Shown: positions 9,222 to 17,537 of the stretch, one piece after another | Layout of the letters: the number at the start of each line of letters is the position of its first letter | Numbering within the stretch: the first letter of the stretch is position 1 | Assembly (NCBI GenBank): GCA_964629825.1 | Contig: CAZVUW010000007.1 | Span: 1-59,412 of the forward strand | Direction: 5' to 3' | Length of the DNA: 59,412 nucleotides | DNA from: CAZVUW01 sp964629825 | GTDB lineage: Bacteria; Actinomycetota; Nitriliruptoria; Euzebyales; Egibacteraceae | Notes under the pieces: generated by a model | Seen by the model: the letters and a program-made list of their open reading frames with translations, nothing else | What the model was told of the DNA's origin: nothing | Databases searched by the model: none | Position numbers and translations under genes: made by a program

Positions 9222-9317
9222 CGAGCCGGCACGGGGTGGCTCCCGCCGGTCGGCCACCGCCCAGGTAGCGCGGCGGTGGCGGCCTCCAACCCGTGTCCGG
9301 CTCGGTGGGGGTGGTGC

Positions 9318-9348
9318 GGGCCGGTCACCGCCCCCCGATGACCGGCCC
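9318..9348. terminator. Hairpin between convergent genes
   Basis: GGGCCGGTCA and TGACCGGCCC pair perfectly around an 11-nt loop, between the end of the helical hypothetical gene and the end of the minus-strand carboxylase/reductase gene. Confidence 0.6.
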
Positions 9349-9443
9349 GACCTCCGCCCCCAAACCCGCTCCGCCAGGATGCTCGCCCTTGCCCATGCGG
9401 GCATCCTCAAAGTTGATGAATCCGAATCCGGCCGTTGGGATGG

Positions 9444-10790
9444 CTAGGACAGACCGCGCCAGGCGGCGATCTCGGCCGCAAAGCGCTCGCGCTTCGCGGG
9501 GTCGACGACGCCCAGGCCCTCCTCGGGGGCGTTCACCAGCAGGCCGAGCTTGCCGGTGTGCGCGTTGGTGTGCATCCGCCAGGCGGCCTCGCCGACCTGC
9601 TCGAGCGGGAAGGTCTCGGTCAGGATCGGGTGGATCATCCCGAGGTTCACCAGCCGGTTCGCCAACCAGGCCTCCCGGTAGTTGGCGAAGTGGCTCGAGA
9701 TGATGGACTTGAGGTTCATCCACAGGTAGCGGTTGTCGTACTCGTGCATGTAGCCCGAGGTCGACGCGCAGGTGACGACCTTGCCGCCCTTTCGGACCAC
9801 GAAGACGCTCGCGCCGAAGGTCTGACGGCCGGGGTGCTCGAAGACGATGTCGGGATCCTCGCCGCCGGTGAGCTCGCGGATCCGCTGCCCGAAGCGCCGC
9901 CACTCGTCGGGGTTCTGCCGGTCGCCGTCCCAGAAGCGGTAGTCCTCGGCCGCGCGGTCGATGACCTTCTCGACGCCGAGGTTGTGCAGGAGCTGCACCT
10001 TCTCGGGGCTCGACACCACGCACACGGGTATGCCGCCGCCGTTCAGGACGAGCTGGGTCGCATACCCGCCGAGCCCGCCGGTGGCGCCCCAGATCAGCAC
10101 GATGTCGCCCTGTCGCATGGCGCCTGCGTTGTGCGACACGAGCATCCGGTAGGCCGTCGCAAGCGTCAGCGACAGCGACGCCGCCTCCTCCCACGTCAGG
10201 TGGGTCGGCATCGGCATGAGCTGGTTGGCCTTGACCAGGGTCAGCTCGGCCATGGCGCCGAAGTTGGTCTCGAAGCCCCAGATCCGCTGACGGTCGTCGA
10301 TCATCGAGTCGTCGTGGCCGTCCGGGCCCTCCAGATCCACCGAGTTGCAGTGGATCGTCACGCGGTCGCCGGGCTTCCAGCGGGTCACGCCGATGCCGGT
10401 CCGCAGCACCACTCCGGCGGCATCGGACCCGACGATGTGATACGGGAGGTCGTGGCGGGCGCCGAGCTCGGACTCCTGGCCGAGGCGCTTCAGGAAGACG
10501 AACGTGGGCAGCGGCTCGAAGATCGAGGTCCACACAGTGTTGAAGTTGAGCGCGGCGGCCATCGGCGCGACCAGGACCTCGTTGGGTCCCAGCGGCGGGA
10601 TGTCGACCTCCTCGATCCGCAGCGAGCGCCGCGGGTCCTTCTCGGCCGTCGGCAGGCCCTCGAACATGTCGACGTCCTCGGCGCGGACCACGGCCGCGCG
10701 CATGGTCTGCGGCAGCGGAAGGCCGGCGACGTCGTCCGGGGAGCCCTGCGTGGCGGCCTCGATCAGGGCGCGAAGCTCTGGCGAAGACAT
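9444..10790 (-). CDS. ccr: Crotonyl-CoA carboxylase/reductase
   Basis: A member of the MDR superfamily that reductively carboxylates crotonyl-CoA to ethylmalonyl-CoA with NADPH and CO2 (ethylmalonyl-CoA pathway or extender-unit supply). The 448 residues match the family length. NFNTVWTSIFEP holds the Asn used in CO2 binding. GFETNFGAMAELT contains the Phe/Glu-type region, the nucleotide motif is IWGATGGLGGYATQL, and SHFANYREAW carries the conserved His. The C-terminus PEEGLGVVDPAKRE is also typical. The ATG at 10790 follows AGGAGG by 5 nt. No other ethylmalonyl-CoA gene is adjacent. A 20-nt palindrome 50 bp upstream may be its operator. Confidence 0.93.
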   Translation of the reverse strand: MSSPELRALIEAATQGSPDDVAGLPLPQTMRAAVVRAEDVDMFEGLPTAEKDPRRSLRIEEVDIPPLGPNEVLVAPMAAALNFNTVWTSIFEPLPTFVFLKRLGQESELGARHDLPYHIVGSDAAGVVLRTGIGVTRWKPGDRVTIHCNSVDLEGPDGHDDSMIDDRQRIWGFETNFGAMAELTLVKANQLMPMPTHLTWEEAASLSLTLATAYRMLVSHNAGAMRQGDIVLIWGATGGLGGYATQLVLNGGGIPVCVVSSPEKVQLLHNLGVEKVIDRAAEDYRFWDGDRQNPDEWRRFGQRIRELTGGEDPDIVFEHPGRQTFGASVFVVRKGGKVVTCASTSGYMHEYDNRYLWMNLKSIISSHFANYREAWLANRLVNLGMIHPILTETFPLEQVGEAAWRMHTNAHTGKLGLLVNAPEEGLGVVDPAKRERFAAEIAAWRGLS

Positions 10791-10839
10791 CGATCCTCCT
10801 GGCTGCGGCCTAGGCGGGGGCCGAAGGCTACCCGGCAGC

Positions 10840-10859
10840 GGCGTTTCCGCGGAAACGCC
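10840..10859. promoter_or_regulatory. 20-nt perfect palindrome upstream of ccr
   Basis: GGCGTTTCCGCGGAAACGCC is its own reverse complement and lies 50 bp before the ccr start codon. The size and symmetry suit a TetR- or LacI-type operator. No local regulator gene adjoins it. This is an inferred site. Confidence 0.5.
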
Positions 10860-11001
10860 TGGCCGGCAGGCGCCGGAGACGCAAACGACCCCCGGCGGAC
10901 AGAGCACCGTCTTCCCTTCCCCTTGGAAGACGGGGCCCGGCCGCCGGAGGCCGAGTGCGTGGTGACCGTACGAAGAGCGCTGACGGTCGTCAACCGCGGC
11001 A

Positions 11002-11159
11002 TCCACAGGCATGTTCACAGTCTGTGGAGAACATGGGCACAAGCCCTCAGTGGCGCACCTCCCAATCCACAGGCCGCTGTGGAGGGCGGTTGGCGTACGG
11101 AAGAACTTCGGCGCCGGACGGGCTCCTGACCTGCAGAGATGGGAAGATCCGCCTGTGGA
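11002..11159. repeat. Cluster of five TCCACA/TGTGGA hexamers in a 445-bp intergenic region
   Basis: The non-coding stretch 10791-11235 between ccr and the Zincin_2 gene contains TCCACA at 11002 and 11066 and TGTGGA at 11023, 11078 and 11154. The first four form two inverted pairs TCCACAG...CTGTGGA with 13-nt and 4-nt gaps. TCCAC is the core of DnaA boxes, but none matches the full 9-mer; the closest is TTCTCCACA. The same region holds a 9-bp hairpin (CCGTCTTCC/GGAAGACGG, 10907-10933), which may terminate the Zincin_2 transcript, and two copies of GAAGAACTTCG (near 11099 and 11162). I see no credible gene in it. Confidence 0.5.
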
Positions 11160-11235
11160 AAGAAGAACTTCGCGGCCGCTGCGGAAAGGGCTGTGCGCTG
11201 CTCGCACTCCCCGTGATGGGGGAGGAGGACATCCC

Positions 11236-12471
11236 CTAGTCGAGCCCCGCCTCGAGCTCCGCGGCGGCCATCCGGACCAGCCAGCGGCTGGGCTCGCGCA
11301 GCTCGTCGAGGCTGGGCAGGTGGCCGGCGTCGCGCCAGACCCGGTCGAGGCCCTCCTGACCGCGGGCCGCCAGCACGGCCTTGCAGAACTCCTGGGCCAG
11401 GCGCACGTCGGCCGGCGTGAGATCAAGCCCGACGAGCTGGGTGAGGAAGCGCTCGCCGGGGCCCTGCTCTGCGCGGCGCCGGCGGATGGCCTCCTCGATG
11501 CGGGCCAGGGCCGGCAGCTTGTCGCCCGCGGCTGCGCGCACCACAGTGTCGACCCACGCCTCGGTGAACGAGACCAGCGCCTGGAGCCGGCGCAGGACCT
11601 CGCGCTGACCGGCTGAGGGCTCGATCTCGAAGGCGCCGGGCTCCTCCAGCGCGCGCTGAAGCGAGGTCGGATCCTGCGGATCCATGCCGAGCCCGCCGAG
11701 CTGATCCAGCAGCGAGCCCGCGTCGAGGTCCGCCTCCTCGGCGAAGCGGCGGATCAGCGCTGCCACCTCGGTCCGCAGCCACGGCACGCCCGCGTACATG
11801 CGGCGGTGTGCGGCCTCGGACAGCGCCAGCCAGTGGCGCAGCTCCGTCGGGTCGACGTCGTAGTCCTTGGCGAAGGTGGCGGCCGTGTCGCCGACGGGGC
11901 CGATGAGGCGCGGGTCGATGACGGGCACGCCGAGGTCGTAGGTGCCCAGCAGCTGACCCGCGAGATGACCGGCGATCGTGCCGGTCTGCATGCCGAACAT
12001 CATCGCACCCATGGAGCGCATGGCCTGCGCGATGGGGTTGTCGGGGCCGGCGCCGCCCTCGAGCCCGCCCAGCATGCCGCTGAGCTCCTCGGGCAGCTGG
12101 GAGCCCATTGCGTCGGCCATGCCGCCGGCGATGGGCTCGACGTAGACACCCAGCCCCGTCGGCGTCGTCGCCATCCGGGTCCACTCGAGACGCGACAGGT
12201 GCCGAGCGGGCCCCTCCACCGCGGGCAGCGCCGTCACCTGGTCCAGCCACAGCTCCGCCGTGCCCACCGCTGCCTGGAACTCGGCGCTCTCGCGCTCGGA
12301 TACGGGGGCTTGATCCTCGGCCTGGGCGATCGCCTCGGCGGTCTGGAGCGCGAGGTCCCAGTTGACGGGTCCGCCGCGCCAGGCCATCACCTTGGCGAGC
12401 TCGCGGAACAGCGGCACGTTCTGGAAGACACTGGGGTCGAAGCCGCCGAAGCCGCCGAAAGCCTGGCTCAT
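11236..12471 (-). CDS. DUF2342/Zincin_2-family protein (putative zinc metalloprotease-like, degenerate motif)
   Basis: A 411-residue protein of the actinobacterial DUF2342 (Zincin_2, TIGR03624-like) family, shown by FGGFGGFDPSVF, the GGPVNWDLALQTAEAIAQ helix, DPRLIGPVGDTAATFAKDY and the VPWLRTEV block. Family members usually carry HExxH before the PWLR segment. Here the position reads LALSEAAHRRMYAGVPWLR, so the first His is Ser and the protein may not bind zinc normally. Start ATG 12471 (MSQAFGG) follows GGAGGAG by 10 nt. It is divergent from the epimerase-like gene. The cellular role of this family is poorly known. Confidence 0.8.
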   Translation of the reverse strand: MSQAFGGFGGFDPSVFQNVPLFRELAKVMAWRGGPVNWDLALQTAEAIAQAEDQAPVSERESAEFQAAVGTAELWLDQVTALPAVEGPARHLSRLEWTRMATTPTGLGVYVEPIAGGMADAMGSQLPEELSGMLGGLEGGAGPDNPIAQAMRSMGAMMFGMQTGTIAGHLAGQLLGTYDLGVPVIDPRLIGPVGDTAATFAKDYDVDPTELRHWLALSEAAHRRMYAGVPWLRTEVAALIRRFAEEADLDAGSLLDQLGGLGMDPQDPTSLQRALEEPGAFEIEPSAGQREVLRRLQALVSFTEAWVDTVVRAAAGDKLPALARIEEAIRRRRAEQGPGERFLTQLVGLDLTPADVRLAQEFCKAVLAARGQEGLDRVWRDAGHLPSLDELREPSRWLVRMAAAELEAGLD

Positions 12472-12557
12472 TGTCCGCACTCCTCCACGTCGGAGGTTCC
12501 ATGCTAGACCTGTAGGTGGCCCGCACCGCGGGGCCCGAGATCGAGGAGAGCTCCCCC

Positions 12558-13604
12558 ATGACCACCGTCGCGGTCATCGGCGCCGCCACCCCCGCAGGCC
12601 AGGCTCTGCTGGAGCGCCTGGACGCGGATCCGTCCATCACCCGCATCCTCGGGGTGGACGTGGACGAGCCGCAGATGCCGGTCGCCAAGCTGGAGGTGCG
12701 CCAGGCCGACGTGCGGGACCGCCTGCTCGCGGTCGCCTTAGAGGGCGCTGACGTGGTCGTGCACCTCGGCCTCGACGAGTCGCCGGACAGCGACGACGAC
12801 ACCCGCTTCGCCCGCAACATCGGCGGTACGCGGAACGTCCTGGACGCCACCGCCAAGGTCGGTGCAAGCCGCTACGTGCAGCTGTCGGGGGCCGGCGTCT
12901 ACGGCGCCCACCCCGACAACCCCGTCCCCTTGGTCGAGGAGGAGCGCCTGCGCGCCAACCCCGACTGGACCACCGCCTACCACCAGCTGCTGGTGGAGGA
13001 GCTGGTGTCGGAGTTCGCCGAGGCGCATCCCAGCACCACGGTGGTGGTCCTGCGCCCCGCGACCGTCCTCGGCCCCGGCGTGGACTCGGTCATGTCGCGT
13101 CACCTGCTCGGCCCACGCCTGCTGACCATCGCGGAGCAGGAGCCGCCGCTGCAGTTCGTGCACCTCGACGACCTGGCCTCGGCTCTGCACCTGGCCGTGA
13201 CCGGGGACCTGTCCGGTGCTTACAACGTCGCCGCTGACGGCTGGCTGACCTCTGAGGAGGTGTCCACCGTGCTGGGACGGCGTCGCACCGCCGTTCCGGA
13301 GACGGTCGCCTTCACGCTCACCCGCAGCCTGTGGTCTCGCCAGCTGGCGACGATGCCGCCGGGTGAGCTGCACCACCTGATGCACCCGCTGGTCCTGTCA
13401 TCGGCGCGGCTGAAGGCCGCGGGCTGGACGCCGACGCGCTCCAACCGCGAGACGCTGCGCGAGTTCGCCGCGGAGCATCACGGCGAGCTCCGCCTCGGGC
13501 GGGTGCACGTCCACACCAGCGAGCTGGCGGTGATCGCCACGGCTGTGGCGGCCGTCCTCAGCCTGCTGATCGGACGGGCCCTGCTGCGTCGGCGCCGCGG
13601 TTGA
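12558..13604 (+). CDS. NAD-dependent epimerase/dehydratase-like protein with C-terminal membrane anchor
   Basis: A 348-residue extended-SDR protein. The Rossmann motif is VAVIGAATPAGQALLERL at the N-terminus, followed by VVHLGLDESPDSDDD, NIGGTRNVLDA and a VQLSGAGVYGAH strand. Where classical members have YxxxK, this one has TAYHQLLVEELV, so the catalytic Lys is absent. The protein may bind nucleotide-sugar or NAD without normal epimerase activity. The last 25 residues form a membrane helix (AVIATAVAAVLSLLIGRALL) followed by Arg residues, an unusual tail anchor for this fold. ATG 12558 follows GGAGAG by 7 nt. The substrate is unknown. Confidence 0.75.
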   Translation: MTTVAVIGAATPAGQALLERLDADPSITRILGVDVDEPQMPVAKLEVRQADVRDRLLAVALEGADVVVHLGLDESPDSDDDTRFARNIGGTRNVLDATAKVGASRYVQLSGAGVYGAHPDNPVPLVEEERLRANPDWTTAYHQLLVEELVSEFAEAHPSTTVVVLRPATVLGPGVDSVMSRHLLGPRLLTIAEQEPPLQFVHLDDLASALHLAVTGDLSGAYNVAADGWLTSEEVSTVLGRRRTAVPETVAFTLTRSLWSRQLATMPPGELHHLMHPLVLSSARLKAAGWTPTRSNRETLREFAAEHHGELRLGRVHVHTSELAVIATAVAAVLSLLIGRALLRRRRG

Positions 13605-13648
13605 CAGCCGCTCGGACGGGCTGCGCCTGAGCGGGTAGGGCTAGTCCT

Positions 13649-14476
13649 TCAGCGACCCCGCTCGAGCTCGCGCTCGAGGTCCTCCAGGTCGAAGCTGCCA
13701 TCCTCGTCGATGTCCACGCCGCGGTCCTCGAGCTCGCTCAGGAACTCCTCAGGCTCGAACAGGGGGTTGCTCTCGAACCCGGTCGACTCCCATACGGCGA
13801 TCAGGCCGATGCCGCCGATGACGAGCAGGGCCAGTGCCGCGATGCCGGTGCACAGACCGGTGATCGCCTGTCCGCGCCCGCCGACGCCCGGCTCTCGGGC
13901 GGCGCGCAACCCCAGAATCCCGGTGACGATCGCCGCGATGCCGAGCATGAACCCGAGCGGGATCGTGATGAACAGGAAGAACGTCAGGATGCAGCCGAGC
14001 GCGACCAGGCCGCAGATCATCGAGGCCAGCGCCAGGCCGTTGCTGCGGCGCTGGCCGTAGCCGCCGTAGCCGGGCCCGCCGTAGCCGGGCTGCCCGCCCC
14101 AGCCGGTCCCGGGCGCGCCCCAGCCCTGGCCGGTCTGCCCGCTTCCGGGCGTGCCCCAGCCGGTCTGTCCGCCGGTGCCGCCCCAGCCCTGGCCGGTCTG
14201 CTGGCCCGTGCCGGTGGCGCCCCAGCCTTGGCCGGTCTGCTGGCCCGTGCCGGTGGCGCCCCAGCCCTGGCCGGTCTGCCCGCTTCCCGGCGTGCCCCAG
14301 CCCTGCTGGGTCTGGTCGCCACCCGGGCTGCCCCAGCCCTGACCGGTCTTCGGGCCGCTGGGATCGCCCCAGCCCCACCCCTGACCCGTGTCGGGCGGCG
14401 GGGGAGGAGGCGGCAGCCCCCCGTCGGAGGAGTCGTCGGGCGGCGGGGGCGGCGGCGGAAGCGAACCCGAGCTCAT
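13649..14476 (-). CDS. DUF4190-type membrane protein with GQGWG repeats
   Basis: A 275-residue protein. The first 150 residues are low complexity: two poly-Pro runs, then about ten imperfect repeats built on GQGWG with Gly/Thr/Gln, then GYGG repeats. A DUF4190-like domain follows with two membrane segments (LASMICGLVALGCILTFFLFITIPLGFMLG and GQAITGLCTGIAALALLVIGGIGLIAV). The C-terminal 45 residues are acidic (DRGVDIDEDGSFDLEDLER). The N-terminus is expected to be cytoplasmic and disordered. Such proteins are common in actinobacterial envelopes without a defined function. It may be co-transcribed with the AhbAB-like gene upstream. Confidence 0.75.
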   Translation of the reverse strand: MSSGSLPPPPPPPDDSSDGGLPPPPPPPDTGQGWGWGDPSGPKTGQGWGSPGGDQTQQGWGTPGSGQTGQGWGATGTGQQTGQGWGATGTGQQTGQGWGGTGGQTGWGTPGSGQTGQGWGAPGTGWGGQPGYGGPGYGGYGQRRSNGLALASMICGLVALGCILTFFLFITIPLGFMLGIAAIVTGILGLRAAREPGVGGRGQAITGLCTGIAALALLVIGGIGLIAVWESTGFESNPLFEPEEFLSELEDRGVDIDEDGSFDLEDLERELERGR

Positions 14477-14506
14477 GCGGCGCTCCTCCCGGTCGGGCGG
14501 GTCATG

Positions 14507-15571
14507 TCAGCCTTCGTGGTCCTCGGGGATGAGGTGCTCCCGCGCCCAGTCCTCGTAGGCGGGGTCGAAGTAGCGGACCCGTACCTTCTTGTACTCCTTT
14601 GTGGAGTACAGCAGCTGGTAGTCCTCGAGCCCGGTGCGCTCCCGGATGTCGGCGACGGCCTCCTCGATGCGCTCCTTCGAGGTGGCGTGGATCATGCCGA
14701 ACAGCGCGTACGGCCAGTCCGGGTAGGTCGGCCGGCGGTAGCAGTGGCTGACCGCGGCGTAGCCGGCCAGCTCGTAGCCGTAGTCGTCGACCCGGTCCTC
14801 CGGCACGGCCCACACGCTCATGGCGTTGGCGCCGAAGCCGGCCCGGCGGTGGTTCAGCACCGCCGCGTAGCGACGCATGAGACCCTCATCGATCAGCGCC
14901 TTGGCGGCCTTGACCAGGGCGTCCTCGCTGGTCCCCAGCCGCTCGGCCATCGAGGCGAACGGGGTCGGCTCGACGGTCAGGTCCTCCTGGAGCTCGCGCA
15001 CGTAGGCGACCTCCTCGGGCGTGAGGTCGGCCGCGGTGCGCGGTGTCTCGCGGTAGACCGGGATCTTGGTCCGGGCGGCCATCGAGCGCTTGTCTGTAAC
15101 GTCCAGGTCCACGCCGATCTTGTAGAGCTTCAGCGTGGGCAGCACACGCGTGGAGAGGCCCCCGCTCAGCCGGTGCAGCGCGTTGACGTGCGCCTGAAGG
15201 GACTCCGTCGGCGGCACGGCGATCGTCCACCAGATGTTGAACTCGTGGTTGCGACGGTAGTTGTGGCTGACGCCCGGGTGCTGGCTGATGACGCGGGCCG
15301 CCTCGTCCACGCGGTCCGGTGGAGCGGCCGTCGCCACAAGAGATGAGGAGTAGCCGAGCTTGCGGGTGTCGAAGATCGCCGACACCTGGCGGATGATCCG
15401 CGCCTCCTTGAGGCGGGTGTAGCGCTGCATCACCCGCTCCTCGCTCTCCCCGATGCGCTCCCCAAGAGCGGCGAAGGGGCGCGGCACCAGCGGGAACTCG
15501 GTCTGGATCAGGTTCAGCAGCGTCTGGTCGAGCTCGTCGAGCTCGACGCGCCCGACCATCTTGGTGGTCAT
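14507..15571 (-). CDS. Siroheme decarboxylase-like AhbB-AhbA fusion (AsnC/Lrp-like fold)
   Basis: A 354-residue protein made of two tandem AsnC/Lrp-like units, each a winged helix plus a RAM-like domain. The first has GVSHNYRRNHEFNIWWTIAVP and the second AAVSHCYRRPTYPDWPYALFGM. These HNYRR and CYRRP blocks are the signatures of AhbB/NirL-type and AhbA/NirD-type siroheme decarboxylases rather than of transcriptional Lrp. The enzymes convert siroheme to didecarboxysiroheme for heme d1 or alternative heme synthesis. AhbA and AhbB are usually separate subunits; here they are fused. Divergent from moaE, 94 bp away. Alternative: a regulator with the same fold, which I consider less likely. Confidence 0.8.
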   Translation of the reverse strand: MTTKMVGRVELDELDQTLLNLIQTEFPLVPRPFAALGERIGESEERVMQRYTRLKEARIIRQVSAIFDTRKLGYSSSLVATAAPPDRVDEAARVISQHPGVSHNYRRNHEFNIWWTIAVPPTESLQAHVNALHRLSGGLSTRVLPTLKLYKIGVDLDVTDKRSMAARTKIPVYRETPRTAADLTPEEVAYVRELQEDLTVEPTPFASMAERLGTSEDALVKAAKALIDEGLMRRYAAVLNHRRAGFGANAMSVWAVPEDRVDDYGYELAGYAAVSHCYRRPTYPDWPYALFGMIHATSKERIEEAVADIRERTGLEDYQLLYSTKEYKKVRVRYFDPAYEDWAREHLIPEDHEG

Positions 15572-15665
15572 CTAGGTCCCTCTTCCTCGGTGCCCCGCTC
15601 GCTCGGTCGCGGCCGGGGGCAGCTTGTCGACGGGATTGACCCCATGGGGTAAAGGTAGGGAACCC

Positions 15666-16091
15666 ATGACCAGACTGCACACGGCGCTGACGTCTGAACC
15701 GCTCTCGGTCGTCGCCGCACACGAGTATGTGGCCGACCCCGCCGCCGGTGCCTTGTGCGTGTTCACCGGCACGGTTCGCAACCAGACCGAGGGCCGCGCG
15801 GTGGACCGACTGCACTACGAGGCCTACGCAGAGCGGGCGGAGCCTGCCCTCGCCGAGCTCGCCGCCGAGGTCGCCCGTCGTTGGCCGCAGGTGCGGGCCG
15901 TCTGGATGGAGCATCGGGTCGGCACCCTCGAGATCGGGGAGCCGGCCGTCGTCGTCGCCGTCTCGGCCGGTCACCGCGACCAGGCGTTCGAGGCGGCGCG
16001 GCACGGCATCGACACGCTCAAGGCGACCGTGCCCATCTGGAAGCAGGAGCACTGGGCCGACGGCGGGACGCACTGGCCGGGGAGCGGCTGA
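15666..16091 (+). CDS. moaE: Molybdopterin synthase catalytic subunit MoaE
   Basis: MoaE is the large subunit of molybdopterin synthase, which adds dithiolene sulfurs to precursor Z in molybdenum cofactor synthesis together with thiocarboxylated MoaD. The 141-residue product has FTGTVRNQTEGRAVDRLHYEAY near residue 33 and an HRVGTLEIGEPAVVVAVSAGHR strand pair. The catalytic Lys residues are in TLKATVPIWKQEHW. The ATG at 15666 (MTRLHTA) follows GGTAGGGAA; an in-frame ATG 42 bp upstream adds unrelated residues. moaD is not adjacent. Confidence 0.92.
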   Translation: MTRLHTALTSEPLSVVAAHEYVADPAAGALCVFTGTVRNQTEGRAVDRLHYEAYAERAEPALAELAAEVARRWPQVRAVWMEHRVGTLEIGEPAVVVAVSAGHRDQAFEAARHGIDTLKATVPIWKQEHWADGGTHWPGSG

Positions 16092-16211
16092 CGCACCGGC
16101 CAACCGGTCAGGGTCGTCGTTGCGGCCTCCTCGGCGACCGGCCTAGTCTCGATTAGACGCGCTGCCCATCAGCGCTGCGACCGACCCCCTACGACGGGAA
16201 CTCCTCGCCTG

Positions 16212-16421
16212 ATGTCGATGATCCTCGTCCTGTGCGTCATCGCCGCCGCTGTGTGGGTGGCGGTGAGCATGGCGACCGCTCGCCCACGCGCCGCCTCCAA
16301 GGACTCCGTGGAGGCCTTCTCCCGCGCCCTCTCGGCGCTGTCCCCGGACCGGGTGCCTCAGCGCGCGCGGGTCGCTCCGGCCCGCCGCCGGCCCGCACCC
16401 CGCCAGCCGACCCGGCACTAG
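16212..16421 (+). CDS. Small membrane-anchored protein upstream of mreB
   Basis: A 69-residue protein with an N-terminal membrane helix (MILVLCVIAAAVWVAVSMA) and a basic, Arg/Pro-rich cytoplasmic tail. The stop lies only 9 bp before the MreB start, so the two are co-transcribed. The family is unknown. It could anchor or modulate the MreB-like filament, but that is only inferred from position. Confidence 0.55.
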   Translation: MSMILVLCVIAAAVWVAVSMATARPRAASKDSVEAFSRALSALSPDRVPQRARVAPARRRPAPRQPTRH

Positions 16422-16430
16422 GCGAGGGCC

Positions 16431-17426
16431 GTGCGGCGCGACCTCGCGATCGATCTCGGGACGGCGAACACGCTCGTCTGGGGGCGAGGCCGGGGCATCA
16501 TCCTGCGGGAGCCCACCGTGATCGCCGTCAACCAGCGCAACGGCGACGTGCTGGCGCTCGGCACCGAGGCCTACGCGATGATCGGGCGGACGCCCGGCCA
16601 CATCATCGCCGACCGCCCCCTCCGCGGCGGGGCGATCACCGACTTCGAGACCACCTCGCGCCTGATCGCGCTGCTGCTCCAGCGCGTCGGCGTGTCCCGC
16701 TTCAACCGCCCGCGGGTGCTCATCTGCGTGCCGAGCGCCATCACCGAGGTGGAGCGGCGCGCCGTCGTCGAGGCGGCTCTCCAGGCCGGAGCCTCCGCCG
16801 CCTACCTGATGGAGCAACCGCTGGCCGCCGCAATCGGCGCCGGCCTGCCGATCCACGAGCCGCTCGGGAACATGGTCATCGACGTCGGCGGGGGCACGAC
16901 AGAGGTCGCGGTCATCTCCCTCGGCGGGATGGTGACCATAAAGGCCGTCCGCGTCGGCGGGTTCGACATCGACGCCGCCATCCAGAACTACATCCGGCGC
17001 GAGTTCTCGGTCGCCATCGGGGAGCGCACCGCGGAGGAGCTCAAGATTGCGATCGGCTCGGCCTACCCGCAGCTCGAGGAGCCCAAGGCCGAGATCCGCG
17101 GGCGCGAGCTCGCCAGCGGGCTGCCCAAGGAGGTCCTGGTCAGCGCTGAGGAGGTCCGCGAGGCGATCGAGCACGAGGTCACCGCCATCGTCAGCGCGGT
17201 GCTCGAGACCCTCACCGACTGCCCGCCCGAGCTCACCCAGGACGTCCTGGGCACCGGCATGCACCTGGTCGGCGGCGGCGCGCTGCTGCGCGGCCTGGAC
17301 GCGCGCATCGCCCAGGAGACCCAGATGAGGGTCAACATCATCGACACGCCCCTGGAGACGGTCGTCAAGGGCGCCGGGATGACGATCGAGAGCTTCGAGC
17401 AGCTGAAGCACCTCTTCGGCGGCTGA
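16431..17426 (+). CDS. mreB: MreB/Mbl-family actin-like cell-shape protein
   Basis: A cytoskeletal ATPase that forms membrane-associated filaments guiding wall synthesis. The 331 residues fit MreB. The phosphate-1 loop is AIDLGTANTLVWGRG, phosphate-2 is VIDVGGGTTEVAVISLGG, the adenosine motif is HLVGGGALLRGLD, and CVPSAITEVERRAVVEAA is present. The GTG start at 16431 puts the first residues (MRRDLAIDLG) almost directly at the fold, without the N-terminal amphipathic helix of longer MreBs; the preceding small membrane protein might substitute for it. mreC and mreD are not here, so it may be the Mbl/MreBH-type or a lone copy. Confidence 0.92.
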   Translation: MRRDLAIDLGTANTLVWGRGRGIILREPTVIAVNQRNGDVLALGTEAYAMIGRTPGHIIADRPLRGGAITDFETTSRLIALLLQRVGVSRFNRPRVLICVPSAITEVERRAVVEAALQAGASAAYLMEQPLAAAIGAGLPIHEPLGNMVIDVGGGTTEVAVISLGGMVTIKAVRVGGFDIDAAIQNYIRREFSVAIGERTAEELKIAIGSAYPQLEEPKAEIRGRELASGLPKEVLVSAEEVREAIEHEVTAIVSAVLETLTDCPPELTQDVLGTGMHLVGGGALLRGLDARIAQETQMRVNIIDTPLETVVKGAGMTIESFEQLKHLFGG

Positions 17427-17537
17427 TCGCCTAACCCGTCGCGGCGGGTCTCAAGTGCCACCCACCTCCTGCCGATCATCCTGCGCAGGAAGCGGCGCCG
17501 CAGCGGTGCCGCCGAGCACGCCCGGGGAGGCAGCGCC

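Noticed and set aside
11002..11159. Chromosomal replication origin
   Set aside because: No dnaA, dnaN, gyrB or rpmH nearby, no AT-rich unwinding region, and no full DnaA box.
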